The notes: generated by a model not told the origin, from the sequence alone. DNA of 64,000 bases from Betaproteobacteria bacterium (GCA_016867975.1 VGIC01000002.1:1-64000); one strand, 5' to 3'; shown: positions 18,481 through 28,495, counted from the first letter of the stretch. Program-made: numbers and translations.

Positions 18481-19049
18481 TACGCTTTAGCGTTGCTGGC
18501 TCGCTTGGTCATCACGAATGCGACATGAACCAACAATGCAACCGCCAGCCAAAAGCCGATATTTTCTAATTGATGCGGGAAATATTTCATCAGGCGCTCA
18601 CCAAATACGACCAATGTCGGGTCTGGGTAACGACCACCAAAGAAATAAAATCCACCGCTAGAGAACAGCTCACTGACTGTGGCGGCAACAGCAATGCTGC
18701 CTACGAGGGGCAACAGGGCGCTAGTGCTAAAGGTATAGCGCTTTGCAAACCAACGGCCAGCAAGCCACATTGCGCCATAGGCTGGCAACAAAAAGCCATA
18801 GGCTGGCGTTACGCAGAAGCTGCTAGTGCCAGTGAAGGTAATGGAATAAAAATCCAAACCAGCGCATAGCGCCAATAATGATGGAAATACCCAGTTAGGA
18901 CGTAAATACAGCCCTGCCAAAAAGAAAACGGCAAGTGAGGCGCTAGGTAGTGCGTTAATCGAGGCAAAGTGATTGCCCCGCGTCATCACGATAAGCAATG
19001 TGAGTGCGATACCCACGATGATTTGTTGTGTTTTAGTAAGTGACAGCAT
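18480..19049 (-). CDS. btuM: BtuM-like solitary ECF-type vitamin B12 transporter
   Basis: Polytopic ~190 aa protein with LPSASLAVFFLAGLYLRPNWVFPSLLAL, GTSSFCVTPAYGFLLPAYG and AELFSSGGFYFF-like (SELFSSGGFYFFGGRY) motifs; single Cys at about position 79; inside a cobalamin operon. Start chosen at MLSLTK. Confidence 0.75.
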   Translation of the reverse strand: MLSLTKTQQIIVGIALTLLIVMTRGNHFASINALPSASLAVFFLAGLYLRPNWVFPSLLALCAGLDFYSITFTGTSSFCVTPAYGFLLPAYGAMWLAGRWFAKRYTFSTSALLPLVGSIAVAATVSELFSSGGFYFFGGRYPDPTLVVFGERLMKYFPHQLENIGFWLAVALLVHVAFVMTKRASNAKA

Positions 19050-19143
19050 GATTGGGATAGCCTCCTGTTGAATCATTAAATTAATAGGGTACGATTTTAG
19101 CGTAAATGTGTTTTGTCTAAGTATTTATTTTGGCGAGAGATCA

Positions 19144-21054
19144 CTAGTGTTTCATATCGTAGCGTAGCCCTACAAACAAATTACTACCTGCCGTATTGTA
19201 TGGCACTGCGGTTGCGGTGTTGCCGGTGTAAGCCAAAATATAATTTTTATCGAAAATATTATTTGCGCGAGCCTCAATTTTCCACTCAGGGGAGAGTTTG
19301 TAGTTGGCGGTTAAATTGACCAGCATGTAGCCGCTCATCTTCTTGGTGTTTGCAAGATCGTTGTAGCGTGTAGATGATCCCGTTACCTCCGTACCCCATT
19401 GAAAATCGCCAAGGCTATTTAACAGACTGATAGTGCCATAGCGGTTAGCGCGTCGGATGAGTAGTTGATTAACTTCGTTGGGCTTGTTTGAGTCTTCAAC
19501 ACGTGGCGACTGTGTTGTGAAATTGCCACGTAGTATTAAATGATCGCTAACTTTCCAAGAGGCATCCAGCGTTGCGCCCTGAATCTCAGTTTTACCAACA
19601 TTTATTGGACAAAACCCTGCGAGGGTGCAAGTTGCGGTAGCAGACCCTGCATTTGCAAGCATATTTCTAATATTATTTTGGAATACGGTTAGATTGGCAT
19701 TAAAAGCAGGGGTGTTGTACTGGACGCTCGTTTCAATATTGTCTGACTTCTCCGGCTGTAAGGTCGGGGCGCCAAAATTTGGAAAGTACAATTGGTTAAA
19801 TGTTGGCACCTTGAAAGCATTGCCATAGTTTACATTTGCTCGCCATTGATGGTTGATTTGATAAGCATACCCAGCACCACCAGTGGTGTAATTGCCAAAT
19901 TGAGTGTTGTGATCTTCACGCAGAGAAAGTTGCATAGCATGGTTGCCAACCTCGGCGATATAACTCGCCAAGAAGCTGTCATCATTCCGTTCTTTCTGGA
20001 ATTTTGTTTTAACATTGCTGCGGCTGTCCACATCCTGCTCCAGCCGGTCATAAGTCAATGTCAACAAACCAATGGGCAATTTGAAGTCGTTTTGCCAGGT
20101 GAGTTGTTGCTGTTCTGTACGGATCTGACTTACCCCAGTTGGATTATAACTAGCGCTTGCTGGGCTTGTATTTGGTCTGGCATGGCTGTCTAAATCATCA
20201 ACCCCCATGCCTAGCTTGAAAGTGCTATGCCAAAAGTCTGTAAACTGATTTTTACTGGTAAAAGCATAGCTTTGCAGGACTTGTTCGTTATAGTTTTCGT
20301 AATTGCTGTCAAACTCGCCATGTCCTTTGCTTTCAAAGAACTGCAAACCCCAGCTATGTCCTGGCGCGAGTTCCAGCTCGCCAAAGGTGGATACGCTTAA
20401 ATTTCGGTAGCTGTCGTCATCTGCATCTTTGTTAGTGCGAATACGTTTAGCCGAAAAGCTTTCGGTATCCAGACTGCTCACGTTGACACCATATCTCAGC
20501 GCACCAATACCGCCACTCACGCCAGCCTCGGCGGTTTTGGTGTCATAAGTTCCCAAGCCGATGGCTGCATGTACAAGTGGTTTTTTAGAGCTGCTTTTAC
20601 GCGTAAATATTTGAATCACACCGCCAATCGCGTCTGCACCATAAAGACTAGAGGCTGATCCCCGTAGAATCTCAATCTTTTCGATTTGCGCAAGGGGGAT
20701 GTTTTCAAATGATGTGGTGCCAGTTGTGGCGGAATTGATGCGCAGACCATCTACTAATACAGCCACATGGTCTGCGTTGGTGCCACGCAGAAATACGTGG
20801 CTGGCTGTGCCGGTGCCGCCGTTGGTGTAAATCTGTACACCGGGTTGCATACGCAGGATGTCTGTAACTGAAACAGCCCCAGCTCGCTCGATTTCTTCTC
20901 GACCTATCACGGTCACATCCCCAATCACCGCTTCGCGCGGCTGAGGTACGCGACTGGCGGTAATTACGATGTCATCTAAATTTATATTTTCTGCCGAAAA
21001 AGCAGGTGGTGTGAAGACGAGCGCGATTGCGCTGGCTATGATGGTTTTTTTCAT
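19144..21054 (-). CDS. btuB: TonB-dependent vitamin B12 receptor BtuB-like
   Basis: Signal peptide, DIVITASRVPQPR TonB-box-like, plug domain (ILRGSASSLYGADAIGGVIQIFTRK), C-terminal beta-barrel; downstream of a cobalamin riboswitch. Confidence 0.9.
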   Translation of the reverse strand: MKKTIIASAIALVFTPPAFSAENINLDDIVITASRVPQPREAVIGDVTVIGREEIERAGAVSVTDILRMQPGVQIYTNGGTGTASHVFLRGTNADHVAVLVDGLRINSATTGTTSFENIPLAQIEKIEILRGSASSLYGADAIGGVIQIFTRKSSSKKPLVHAAIGLGTYDTKTAEAGVSGGIGALRYGVNVSSLDTESFSAKRIRTNKDADDDSYRNLSVSTFGELELAPGHSWGLQFFESKGHGEFDSNYENYNEQVLQSYAFTSKNQFTDFWHSTFKLGMGVDDLDSHARPNTSPASASYNPTGVSQIRTEQQQLTWQNDFKLPIGLLTLTYDRLEQDVDSRSNVKTKFQKERNDDSFLASYIAEVGNHAMQLSLREDHNTQFGNYTTGGAGYAYQINHQWRANVNYGNAFKVPTFNQLYFPNFGAPTLQPEKSDNIETSVQYNTPAFNANLTVFQNNIRNMLANAGSATATCTLAGFCPINVGKTEIQGATLDASWKVSDHLILRGNFTTQSPRVEDSNKPNEVNQLLIRRANRYGTISLLNSLGDFQWGTEVTGSSTRYNDLANTKKMSGYMLVNLTANYKLSPEWKIEARANNIFDKNYILAYTGNTATAVPYNTAGSNLFVGLRYDMKH

Positions 21055-21214
21055 TATATTTTCCCTGATTTACATGCGACCCCGCATGCGGATTCATTAA
21101 AGACTAGGGAATATGTGAAATGAAACCAAGAAAAGTAAACGCTTACCATGTTAAGTAGCGTAGCTTTTAATGACCGTCACCCCGCGGTATTCTCTAGCGC
21201 GCCTTGACATAAGG

Positions 21215-21436
21215 CTAATGTTGCGAGGCCGGTCTCCGGGCTTGTGAGGATATGGATTGCGTCTTCCCATGTTGTTCACACAGTGACATTTTGCGATCCA
21301 TTTTGCGTTTAACGCTCACTTACCGTTGCGGGGGCAGCATAGGAATTGTTGATTCTCTAAAACAGAAAATCAGCGCACCTATTTCCCAGTTTCACCTCGT
21401 TTGTGGAAAACAAACTCGGCACCTGGCAACAAGGTT
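21215..21436 (-). promoter_or_regulatory. Cobalamin riboswitch upstream of btuB
   Basis: Minus strand GGTGCCGAG...GAGGTGAAACTGGGAAATAGGTGC ... GCTGCCCCCGCAACGGTAAGTG ... AAGCCCGGAGACCGGCCT, the canonical AdoCbl riboswitch core. Confidence 0.93.
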
Positions 21437-21566
21437 GAGATTCTAACTTTTTAATGGATCTTTGCAAGGTAATTTTTCGATTTCAGAATCCATAACATCT
21501 TGTAATACTTTGAAAAGTAGATGTTACCTATTGACTATAATCATTTTTCTAAACTATAGTGACCGC

Positions 21567-21755
21567 ATGGATGAAGATTTAAAAGCGTTGGAAGATAAAT
21601 TGTCGCAATTGATTTCGTTGTGCGCAGAGTTGCGTGGCGAGAATGCCAAGTTGCGCGCTGACCTAGGTGCGATGGAATCAGACACTGTGTCTTTAAAGGC
21701 CAATATGGCGCAGGCGAGCGAGCGCATTGAGCGATTGATGCGGACTTTGCCATAA
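21567..21755 (+). CDS. Small coiled-coil ZapB-like / TIGR02449 protein
   Basis: MDEDLKALEDKLSQLISLCAELRGENAKLRADLGAMESD; directly upstream of zapA. Confidence 0.75.
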   Translation: MDEDLKALEDKLSQLISLCAELRGENAKLRADLGAMESDTVSLKANMAQASERIERLMRTLP

Positions 21756-21781
21756 CAAACCTATCCGTAAGGCGAAAAATT

Positions 21782-22087
21782 GTGAGTGAAATCAAAGCGG
21801 TAGATGTCAATATTATGGGGCGAGAGTTCACGGTTTCGTGTGCTGATGAAGAGCGCCCGGGCTTAATCAATGCCGTGAATTATCTCGATAAGAAAATGCG
21901 TGATATTCGCGACGCTGGTAAGGTGGTAGGTTTGGAGCGCATCGCCATGATGGCGGCACTTAATCTTTCTCACGAGCTTTTAAACAGCAAGAGTGGTAGC
22001 GTGGATATTGGTGACATCAAACGTCGTGTGGCGCTGATGCAGGATCAAATTGATCAGGCGTGCGCACAAAATAAATCACCGCTTTAA
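21782..22087 (+). CDS. zapA: Cell division protein ZapA
   Basis: VDVNIMGREFTVSCADEERPGLINAVNYLDKKMRDIRDAGKVVGLERIAMMAALNLSHELL; start codon GTG. Confidence 0.9.
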   Translation: MSEIKAVDVNIMGREFTVSCADEERPGLINAVNYLDKKMRDIRDAGKVVGLERIAMMAALNLSHELLNSKSGSVDIGDIKRRVALMQDQIDQACAQNKSPL

Positions 22088-22090
22088 TTT

Positions 22091-22210
22091 TTTTGGCACT
22101 TCACAGTCTGCCGCACTTACCCCCTTGTATTTACCCCAATCTTTACGCATTGAGAATTTCTAATGGAAATTTGGGATGATCACTTGGAAGGCTCAAAACT
22201 GTGTCAAATC
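22091..22210 (+). ncRNA. Candidate 6S RNA-like (ssrS) transcript
   Basis: Immediately downstream of zapA, the usual ssrS position in proteobacteria. Long irregular duplex can be drawn: TTTG/CAAA, CACAGT (22102-22107)/ACTGTG (22198-22203), CCCAA/TTGGG, AATTTC-TAATG-GAAATT. Confidence 0.35.
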
Positions 22211-22273
22211 TTCCGCCGTATCAAGCTTGCCTTAAAGTCGTAATCCAGTGGATGGGGTGGTAAGGGCGGGCCG

Positions 22274-23491
22274 TCAACCCCACGCACCGTCTACTCTGAT
22301 GCGCCATAGTATAGGGGCGTAAATCACGGTAAAAACAGAGAAACATACGATCCATAGTATGCCGGCCAATAACACCCATTCTGCGTAGAGTTGTGGTGCC
22401 AACATAGGCATCACACTCCTGAATAAGGCGCTTGCAATTAATCCAGCGAATGCGTAGATCATCCAATGTGATGGCTTTCTAATGTCACGGCCGGTGTGCC
22501 CCAAAGACACGCGAGCCATCATGCTCAATGTCACGAGCCCAATTCCGCCCACTGTAAACAGATGCATCGTTAGAATAGGTAAGAGACTGTTTTTGTCCCA
22601 CCATGCAAGCGTTTCTAGTGCGTAAAACAAAAAACCTACATTGATGAGGAAAAAAGAAAGATAGAGGCTCCATAGTAAAGGGATGCGCCACACTCCTGCT
22701 GTGTGCCAATTAAACAAGCGAGTACTGTTTAAAACAAACAGGGCGATGGCACATAGCGAAGAAGCATGAGGTATCTGGAAAAAGATCACGTTGGCGAACA
22801 GCGCCAGCAGCGCCATCATAATACTCAAGTCCAGCCATTTGAACTGCTTGAGCGTCGTCTCACCTCCCACGCCGCGCTCAATAAAAAATGGAATCACGCG
22901 GCGGCCGATGGTGAGTATCAGTCCAATGAATAACAGTACTGCCCCATTGATGGCATATAGCATGCCGTTGTTTACAAGACCAAAGCAGCCAAGATAGAAA
23001 ACAATATTGCCTATCCAAAGCATCAAGACTTTGCCCGCGACTGCTAATTGCATCCATTGCTTGACCTGAATAATTGGTTTCAATATCGCCACCAGCAACC
23101 CCAACCCAAACAGCACATCTGCTGTAGCCGCATAGGCTATTAAATCTGTCCCGAACAACAGCAGAATTCTGGCTACACACCATAGTCCGAATAATGATGC
23201 CAACGATTTTCCTTGCGCCGTTGGGACACCGGTCCAGTTTTTAACCGCGGTGAGTAAAAACCCTGCTGCCACCGCTAAGCCATAGCCATACAGCATTTCA
23301 TGTGCGTGCCATTGGCTCAGAGTGATCCCCTGTGTCTCAATGGGTAAGCCTAATGTATAAGCAGCTAACCACGTAAGCATGGAAACAATGGCAAACAGAC
23401 CGGCACCGAGAAAGAAAGGTCTAAATCCTAGATTGAATAAGGCGAACTTTTTGAGGTCTACCGGTTTTGCATTGTTAATCTGAATAAGCAT
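22274..23491 (-). CDS. nnrS: NnrS family heme-copper / NO-related membrane protein
   Basis: LFNLGFRPFFLGAGLFAIV, WHAHEMLYGYGLAVAAGFLLTAVKNWTG, HLFTVGGIGLVTLSMMARVSLGHTGR. Confidence 0.92.
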   Translation of the reverse strand: MLIQINNAKPVDLKKFALFNLGFRPFFLGAGLFAIVSMLTWLAAYTLGLPIETQGITLSQWHAHEMLYGYGLAVAAGFLLTAVKNWTGVPTAQGKSLASLFGLWCVARILLLFGTDLIAYAATADVLFGLGLLVAILKPIIQVKQWMQLAVAGKVLMLWIGNIVFYLGCFGLVNNGMLYAINGAVLLFIGLILTIGRRVIPFFIERGVGGETTLKQFKWLDLSIMMALLALFANVIFFQIPHASSLCAIALFVLNSTRLFNWHTAGVWRIPLLWSLYLSFFLINVGFLFYALETLAWWDKNSLLPILTMHLFTVGGIGLVTLSMMARVSLGHTGRDIRKPSHWMIYAFAGLIASALFRSVMPMLAPQLYAEWVLLAGILWIVCFSVFTVIYAPILWRIRVDGAWG

Positions 23492-23554
23492 GATATTTCA
23501 ATCCCAAAGTTTCTGACTAATGGGACATCATAACTTAGCTGTAGAATGGGCGTA

Positions 23555-23568
23555 TTGATTAAACGCAA
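23555..23568 (-). promoter_or_regulatory. Degenerate FNR/Dnr-type box upstream of nnrS
   Basis: TTGATTAAACGCAA (8/10); on the minus strand TATGAT (23532-23527) at class II -10 distance. Confidence 0.45.
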
Positions 23569-23576
23569 AAGATGTC

Positions 23577-24215
23577 ATGCAACCACTCATGAATCAATTC
23601 AAACAGGCGACAGAGTTTCTTGCGCAGCAGGACTCGGATTGGGCTTGGTTAATCGCCACTGTGGGGGAATGTTCTTTTTCAGCTAAGTCAGAACGTGAAC
23701 CATATGAGGCTTTGGCCAGAGCAGTTGCCTACCAGCAGCTTAGCACCAAAGTGGGCGATAAGTTGATCGACAAGTTGGTGAGTCGTTTTGGCCATTTTCC
23801 ACTCCCCCATGAGCTAGTGGCTGCTGACTTTGAAAGTCTACGCGCCATCGGCTTCTCAGTAAGAAAGATTGATACATTAAAAGCGATTGCATCTGGCGTG
23901 CTTAGCGGGTTGGTACCATCCCGTGAAGTGGCGAATCACATGAGTAATGAGGCCTTGATAGCGCGATTGGTGTCAATTAAAGGCATTGGGCAATGGACGG
24001 TGGAAATGATGCTTATCTTCACTCTTGGGCGCCTAGATATCCTACCGGTCGATGACTTTGGTATTCTCGCAGGCTATATGCGGCTAAAAAAGCTTGATGC
24101 CTTACCCAAGCGTAAAGAGATGATGAGAATAGCGCAAGCGTGGAGCCCTTGTCGTACTATCGCAAGCTGGTATCTTTGGCGTGTTCCAAAAGAACTTGAA
24201 TCAATAAAAAGTTAG
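23577..24215 (+). CDS. DNA-3-methyladenine glycosylase II (AlkA-like)
   Basis: HhH-GPD: IKGIGQWTVEMMLIFTLGRLDILPVDDFGI. Confidence 0.9.
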   Translation: MQPLMNQFKQATEFLAQQDSDWAWLIATVGECSFSAKSEREPYEALARAVAYQQLSTKVGDKLIDKLVSRFGHFPLPHELVAADFESLRAIGFSVRKIDTLKAIASGVLSGLVPSREVANHMSNEALIARLVSIKGIGQWTVEMMLIFTLGRLDILPVDDFGILAGYMRLKKLDALPKRKEMMRIAQAWSPCRTIASWYLWRVPKELESIKS

Positions 24216-24370
24216 TGCGCCCAATCTATTTCAGCAGCACCACACTAGGTCAATGGCGACTCATCGGCAACACGGTCAGCATTGCTTACTGCCTTATTCA
24301 TAGCACTAACGGTTGCATTGTAGCCCGTATCGTCAAGTGAGGCTAATTTCATCTTGGTTTTGCCCTTATA

Positions 24371-25600
24371 ATGCGGGCTATGGAACTATTGAAACAGGGT
24401 AACTTTGCCTTTGCCAAGCTACTGGCATTTCGAGTGCAACTTGTGTTGGCGTATCAGATTATGGCCGTGGTGGTGGGCTGGCACATCTATGAGATCACGC
24501 GCGATCCACTGTCGCTCGGGCTGATCGGTCTTGCCGAAGTGATCCCTTACTTTGCATCTGCGCTATTTGCCGGACATGCCGTTGATCATTATTGCTCCCG
24601 TCGTTTCTTTGCGGTGCTGGCGGGGGTTTTGTTGTTGAGCAATGCGTTCACTTTGGCTGCGTTATCGGCAGGCTGGCTTAGTGACAACATGATATTCTGG
24701 ATATATGGTTCAATTGCCTTTACCGGCTTGGCAAGAGCGTTCATTGCGCCGAGTTACAGTTCACTCTTTGCGCTCATTGTGCCTCGAGAGCACTATGTGC
24801 GCGCATCGGGGATCGGGTCGGCGTGTTTTCAGATTGGCCTGGTATTGGGTCCGGCGATTGGTGGACTGTTGGTGGGCTTCGGTAGCAAGTCGCTGGCCTA
24901 TGCAGTCACGACGCTCTTATGTTTTGGTGCAACAATCGCCATCCTCCTATTAAAGCTCAATGAGCCACCAAAGTTCGAGGGAGCAGCGGTTTTTGCCAGC
25001 ATTGCACAGGGCTTGCGTTTTGTGTTCAGTAATCAGGTCGTGCTGGGTGCCATGTCGCTGGATATGTTTGCGGTGTTATTTGGCGGTGCAGTGGCCATGT
25101 TGCCGGCCTTCATTCACGATATCTATCAGGCTGGACCGGAAGGTTTGGGTATCCTGCGTGGTGCGCCAGCGTTGGGGGCAATCGTCACCGGTTTGTGGTT
25201 GGCGCGTCATCCGATTAATCATCATGCAGGGAAATGGCTACTAGCCGTAGTCGCTGGTTTTGGGTTGTCTATCATCGGCTTTGCCTTAACTTCCAGCTTC
25301 TGGGTTGCCGCTCTGATGCTGTTGATTTCAGGGCTATTCGATGGTGTTTCGATGGTGCTAAGGCAAACCATCATGCAATTGGCAACGCCGGACCATATGC
25401 GAGGCAGAGTGTCCGCCATTAATGGTATTTTTATCGGCTCATCCAATGAGTTGGGGGCATTTGAATCGGGAGTTGCGGCCCGCCTGATGGGTTTAGTGCC
25501 TTCGGTGATTTTTGGGGGTGTCATGACCCTTTCGATTGTAGGTGTCACCGCAAAACTTGCGCCTAAACTGCGTCGTTTAGATTTGCAGCAATTGCACTGA
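24371..25600 (+). CDS. MFS transporter (EntS-like)
   Basis: Multiple TM segments; AYQIMAVVVGWHIYEITRDPLSLGLIGLAEVIPYF and similar. Confidence 0.88.
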   Translation: MRAMELLKQGNFAFAKLLAFRVQLVLAYQIMAVVVGWHIYEITRDPLSLGLIGLAEVIPYFASALFAGHAVDHYCSRRFFAVLAGVLLLSNAFTLAALSAGWLSDNMIFWIYGSIAFTGLARAFIAPSYSSLFALIVPREHYVRASGIGSACFQIGLVLGPAIGGLLVGFGSKSLAYAVTTLLCFGATIAILLLKLNEPPKFEGAAVFASIAQGLRFVFSNQVVLGAMSLDMFAVLFGGAVAMLPAFIHDIYQAGPEGLGILRGAPALGAIVTGLWLARHPINHHAGKWLLAVVAGFGLSIIGFALTSSFWVAALMLLISGLFDGVSMVLRQTIMQLATPDHMRGRVSAINGIFIGSSNELGAFESGVAARLMGLVPSVIFGGVMTLSIVGVTAKLAPKLRRLDLQQLH

Positions 25601-25604
25601 TGCC

Positions 25605-25967
25605 ATGCGAGACTTAGACGCATTGTTCAAAGCGCTGGCGCAATCGGCTTTTAGAACAAAATTTCGGCTGAGCGCCAAAGAAAAAGCATATCTCCAGTTA
25701 AAAGGGATGTCGCTTATTCTTGACCATGCAGAAGATTTCGTTCAAGAACGTCTTGCCCCAGCGGTGATTGTTAATGATGGTATGCAAACCCCGATGCGAG
25801 GACATCCGGTTTTTGTCGCCCAGCATGCAACAGCCTGTTGTTGTCGTGGATGTTTGCAACAATGGCATCACATCCCTTCAGGGCGAAAGCTTTCTCAATC
25901 TGAACAAGCCTATGTGGTTGTGGTGATTGAGCGATGGTTGAACAGGCAAATGTCACTTAGTGCTTGA
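25605..25967 (+). CDS. DUF4186 family protein
   Basis: HPVFVAQHATACCCRGCLQQWHHIPSGRKLSQSEQAYVVVVIERWL. Confidence 0.8.
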   Translation: MRDLDALFKALAQSAFRTKFRLSAKEKAYLQLKGMSLILDHAEDFVQERLAPAVIVNDGMQTPMRGHPVFVAQHATACCCRGCLQQWHHIPSGRKLSQSEQAYVVVVIERWLNRQMSLSA

Positions 25968-26198
25968 AGTGATGCTCTGGCGCAAAGGTGTTAGCAACGA
26001 TGACAGACCGTTATGGTCAATCTCGTGCATCAGTTGTAGCAATCGCCCTAGCCCCCCCTTTGGGAACCCCTCGCGCGCGAACCAATTCAGATAATTGCCG
26101 GGCAAATCTGCAAGCAAACATCCTTGGTGCTTGCCGTATGGCATCGTTGTGGTCAGTAAACGCTCTAAATCTTCAGGGTTCATATGCCTGCGAGCCAT
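25953..26198 (-). CDS. DUF3820 family protein
   Basis: TTTMPYGKHQGCLLADLPGNYLNWFAREGFPKGGLGRLLQLMHEIDHNGL; start chosen at MARRHMNPED. Confidence 0.8.
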   Translation of the reverse strand: MARRHMNPEDLERLLTTTMPYGKHQGCLLADLPGNYLNWFAREGFPKGGLGRLLQLMHEIDHNGLSSLLTPLRQSITSSTK

Positions 26199-26479
26199 CA
26201 CTCTCACTCTGCACTTTGTTAAGCGCGGGATTATATTGCATTTTTTTAGTCCCGTTTGCCATGAGTTTTGGCTTGGGGAGTCAATTGTGGGATTTTGGAG
26301 ATATGTTGGGTCTAGTTGCACTTGCCGAAAAGGTCTATTTAAGTGATAATTCGAGCTTTATAAAAGTAGTTTAATGTGCCTGCTTTCTGAGGTGGGTGAT
26401 GTGAATCATTGCAGCTTAATGTAAAGATTTTATCGTTAAGTTGTTGAAGGTTTTTAAGTTAATCATTAGGGAGAAAACA

Positions 26480-28495
26480 ATGGCAACACGTAACGACCTA
26501 TGTAACGCTATTCGTGCGTTATCTATGGATGCAGTGCAAAAAGCTAACTCAGGCCACCCAGGTGCGCCTATGGGAATGGCTGAAATCGCAGAAGTATTGT
26601 GGAACCACAATATGCGTCACAATCCAACAAATCCAAACTGGGCTGACCGTGACCGCTTTGTGCTCTCCAATGGCCACGGTTCAATGCTGATCTATTCATT
26701 GTTGCACTTGACAGGCTATGATTTGAATATGGATGACATCAAGTCATTCCGTCAGTTGCATTCACGTTGTGCTGGTCATCCAGAGTATGGTTATGCACCA
26801 GGCGTTGAAACAACGACAGGTCCGTTAGGTCAAGGGATCACCAACGCGGTTGGTTTTGCAATGGCTGAGAAATTGTTGGCCGACCAGTTTAACAAACGCG
26901 GTCATTTCGACGGTTACAATCAACCTATCGACTACGATATCGTTGATCACTACACATACTGCTTCTTGGGTGACGGCTGTATGATGGAAGGTGTATCACA
27001 TGAGGCAGCTGCTTTGGCTGGTACATGGGGCTTAGGTAAATTGGTTGCCTTCTGGGATGACAACGGTATCTCTATCGACGGTCATATCGAAGGCTGGTAT
27101 ACAGATGACACGGCTAAACGTTTTGAGTCATATGGCTGGCACGTTCAGTCAGTGGATGGTCACGACTCTGAAGCTATCGACAAAGCAATCAAGGCCGCTA
27201 AAGCAGTGACAGATAAACCATCATTGATCTGCTGTAAAACCATCATTGGTAAAGGTTCGCCAAACAAATCAGGTTCACATGACTGCCACGGTGCTGCATT
27301 AGGCGATGCAGAAGTTGCTGCAACACGTGAAGCAATCGGTTGGCCACATGCACCATTCGTGATTCCAGAAGATGTTTACGCTGGTTGGGATCAAAAAGCG
27401 AAAGGCGCTAAATTAGAAGCTGACTGGAATGCTAAGTTTGATGCTTACGCTAAGGCATTCCCAGCAGAGGCGGCGGAGTTCAAGCGTCGTATGGCGGGTG
27501 ATTTGCCAGCTAACTGGAAACAGACAACAGATGCAATGATTGCTGCAACGAACGAAAAAGCAGAGACAGTGGCAACACGTAAAGCTTCACAAAACGTGAT
27601 TGCTGCATTGGCTCCGGTATTGCCAGAGTTCTTGGGTGGTTCAGCTGACTTGACAGGTTCTAACCTGACGTCATGTAGCAGCTTTACTCACGTAGATGGC
27701 AAGAAACCAGGTAACTACATCTCTTACGGTGTGCGTGAGTTTGGTATGTATGCCATCATGAACGGTATGGCATTGCACGGTGGCTTGTTGCCATTCGGCG
27801 GTACATTCCACATGTTCTCTGACTATGCGAAGAGTGCATTGCGTATGGCCGCATTGATGAAGCAGCGTACCATTGCCGTGCTGACTCATGACTCTATCGG
27901 TCAAGGTGAAGATGGTCCTACGCACCAGCCAGTTGAAAACACATCTGGTTTGCGTTACATCCCACGTATGGATGTATGGCGTCCATCTGACTCAACAGAA
28001 ACTGCAGTGGCGTGGGTGGCCGCGGTTGAGCGTCAAGACGGTCCATCTAGCTTGGTGTTGTCACGTCAAAACGTGCCAGGCATCAAACATGACGCAGCGC
28101 ACTTGGATTTGATGCGTAAAGGTGGTTATGTATTTTCAGATGTGGTTGGTAGAGCAGATGCAATCATCATCGCTAACGGTTCAGAACTTGATTTGGCGAT
28201 TAAAGCAGCAGCTGAATTGAATGCGGCGGGGACTAAAGTGCGCGTGGTTTCAATGCCATCTACTAACGTATTTGATCGTCAAGACCAAGCATACAAAGAC
28301 AGCGTGTTGACTGCTGGTGTAAAACGTGTGGCTGTGGAAGCGGCTCATCCAGACTTCTGGCGCAAATATGTAGGTTTGGAAGGTGCTGTAGTTGGTATCA
28401 ACACATTCGGTGAGTCCGCACCAGGTGGCGTACTGATGAAAGAGTTTGGCTTTACAGTTGAGAATGTAGTTGCAACTGTTAAATCGGTGCTTTAA
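26480..28495 (+). CDS. tkt: Transketolase
   Basis: [50 protein letters not shown]; start at MATRNDL. Confidence 0.97.
   Translation: MATRNDLCNAIRALSMDAVQKANSGHPGAPMGMAEIAEVLWNHNMRHNPTNPNWADRDRFVLSNGHGSMLIYSLLHLTGYDLNMDDIKSFRQLHSRCAGHPEYGYAPGVETTTGPLGQGITNAVGFAMAEKLLADQFNKRGHFDGYNQPIDYDIVDHYTYCFLGDGCMMEGVSHEAAALAGTWGLGKLVAFWDDNGISIDGHIEGWYTDDTAKRFESYGWHVQSVDGHDSEAIDKAIKAAKAVTDKPSLICCKTIIGKGSPNKSGSHDCHGAALGDAEVAATREAIGWPHAPFVIPEDVYAGWDQKAKGAKLEADWNAKFDAYAKAFPAEAAEFKRRMAGDLPANWKQTTDAMIAATNEKAETVATRKASQNVIAALAPVLPEFLGGSADLTGSNLTSCSSFTHVDGKKPGNYISYGVREFGMYAIMNGMALHGGLLPFGGTFHMFSDYAKSALRMAALMKQRTIAVLTHDSIGQGEDGPTHQPVENTSGLRYIPRMDVWRPSDSTETAVAWVAAVERQDGPSSLVLSRQNVPGIKHDAAHLDLMRKGGYVFSDVVGRADAIIIANGSELDLAIKAAAELNAAGTKVRVVSMPSTNVFDRQDQAYKDSVLTAGVKRVAVEAAHPDFWRKYVGLEGAVVGINTFGESAPGGVLMKEFGFTVENVVATVKSVL

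Noticed and set aside
24216-24370. Short minus-strand ORF MKLASLDDTGYNATVSAMNKAVSNADRVADESPLT between alkA and the MFS gene
   Set aside because: The first few residues look like the start of a fumarylacetoacetate hydrolase-type protein, but the rest does not; too weak to call a gene or pseudogene.
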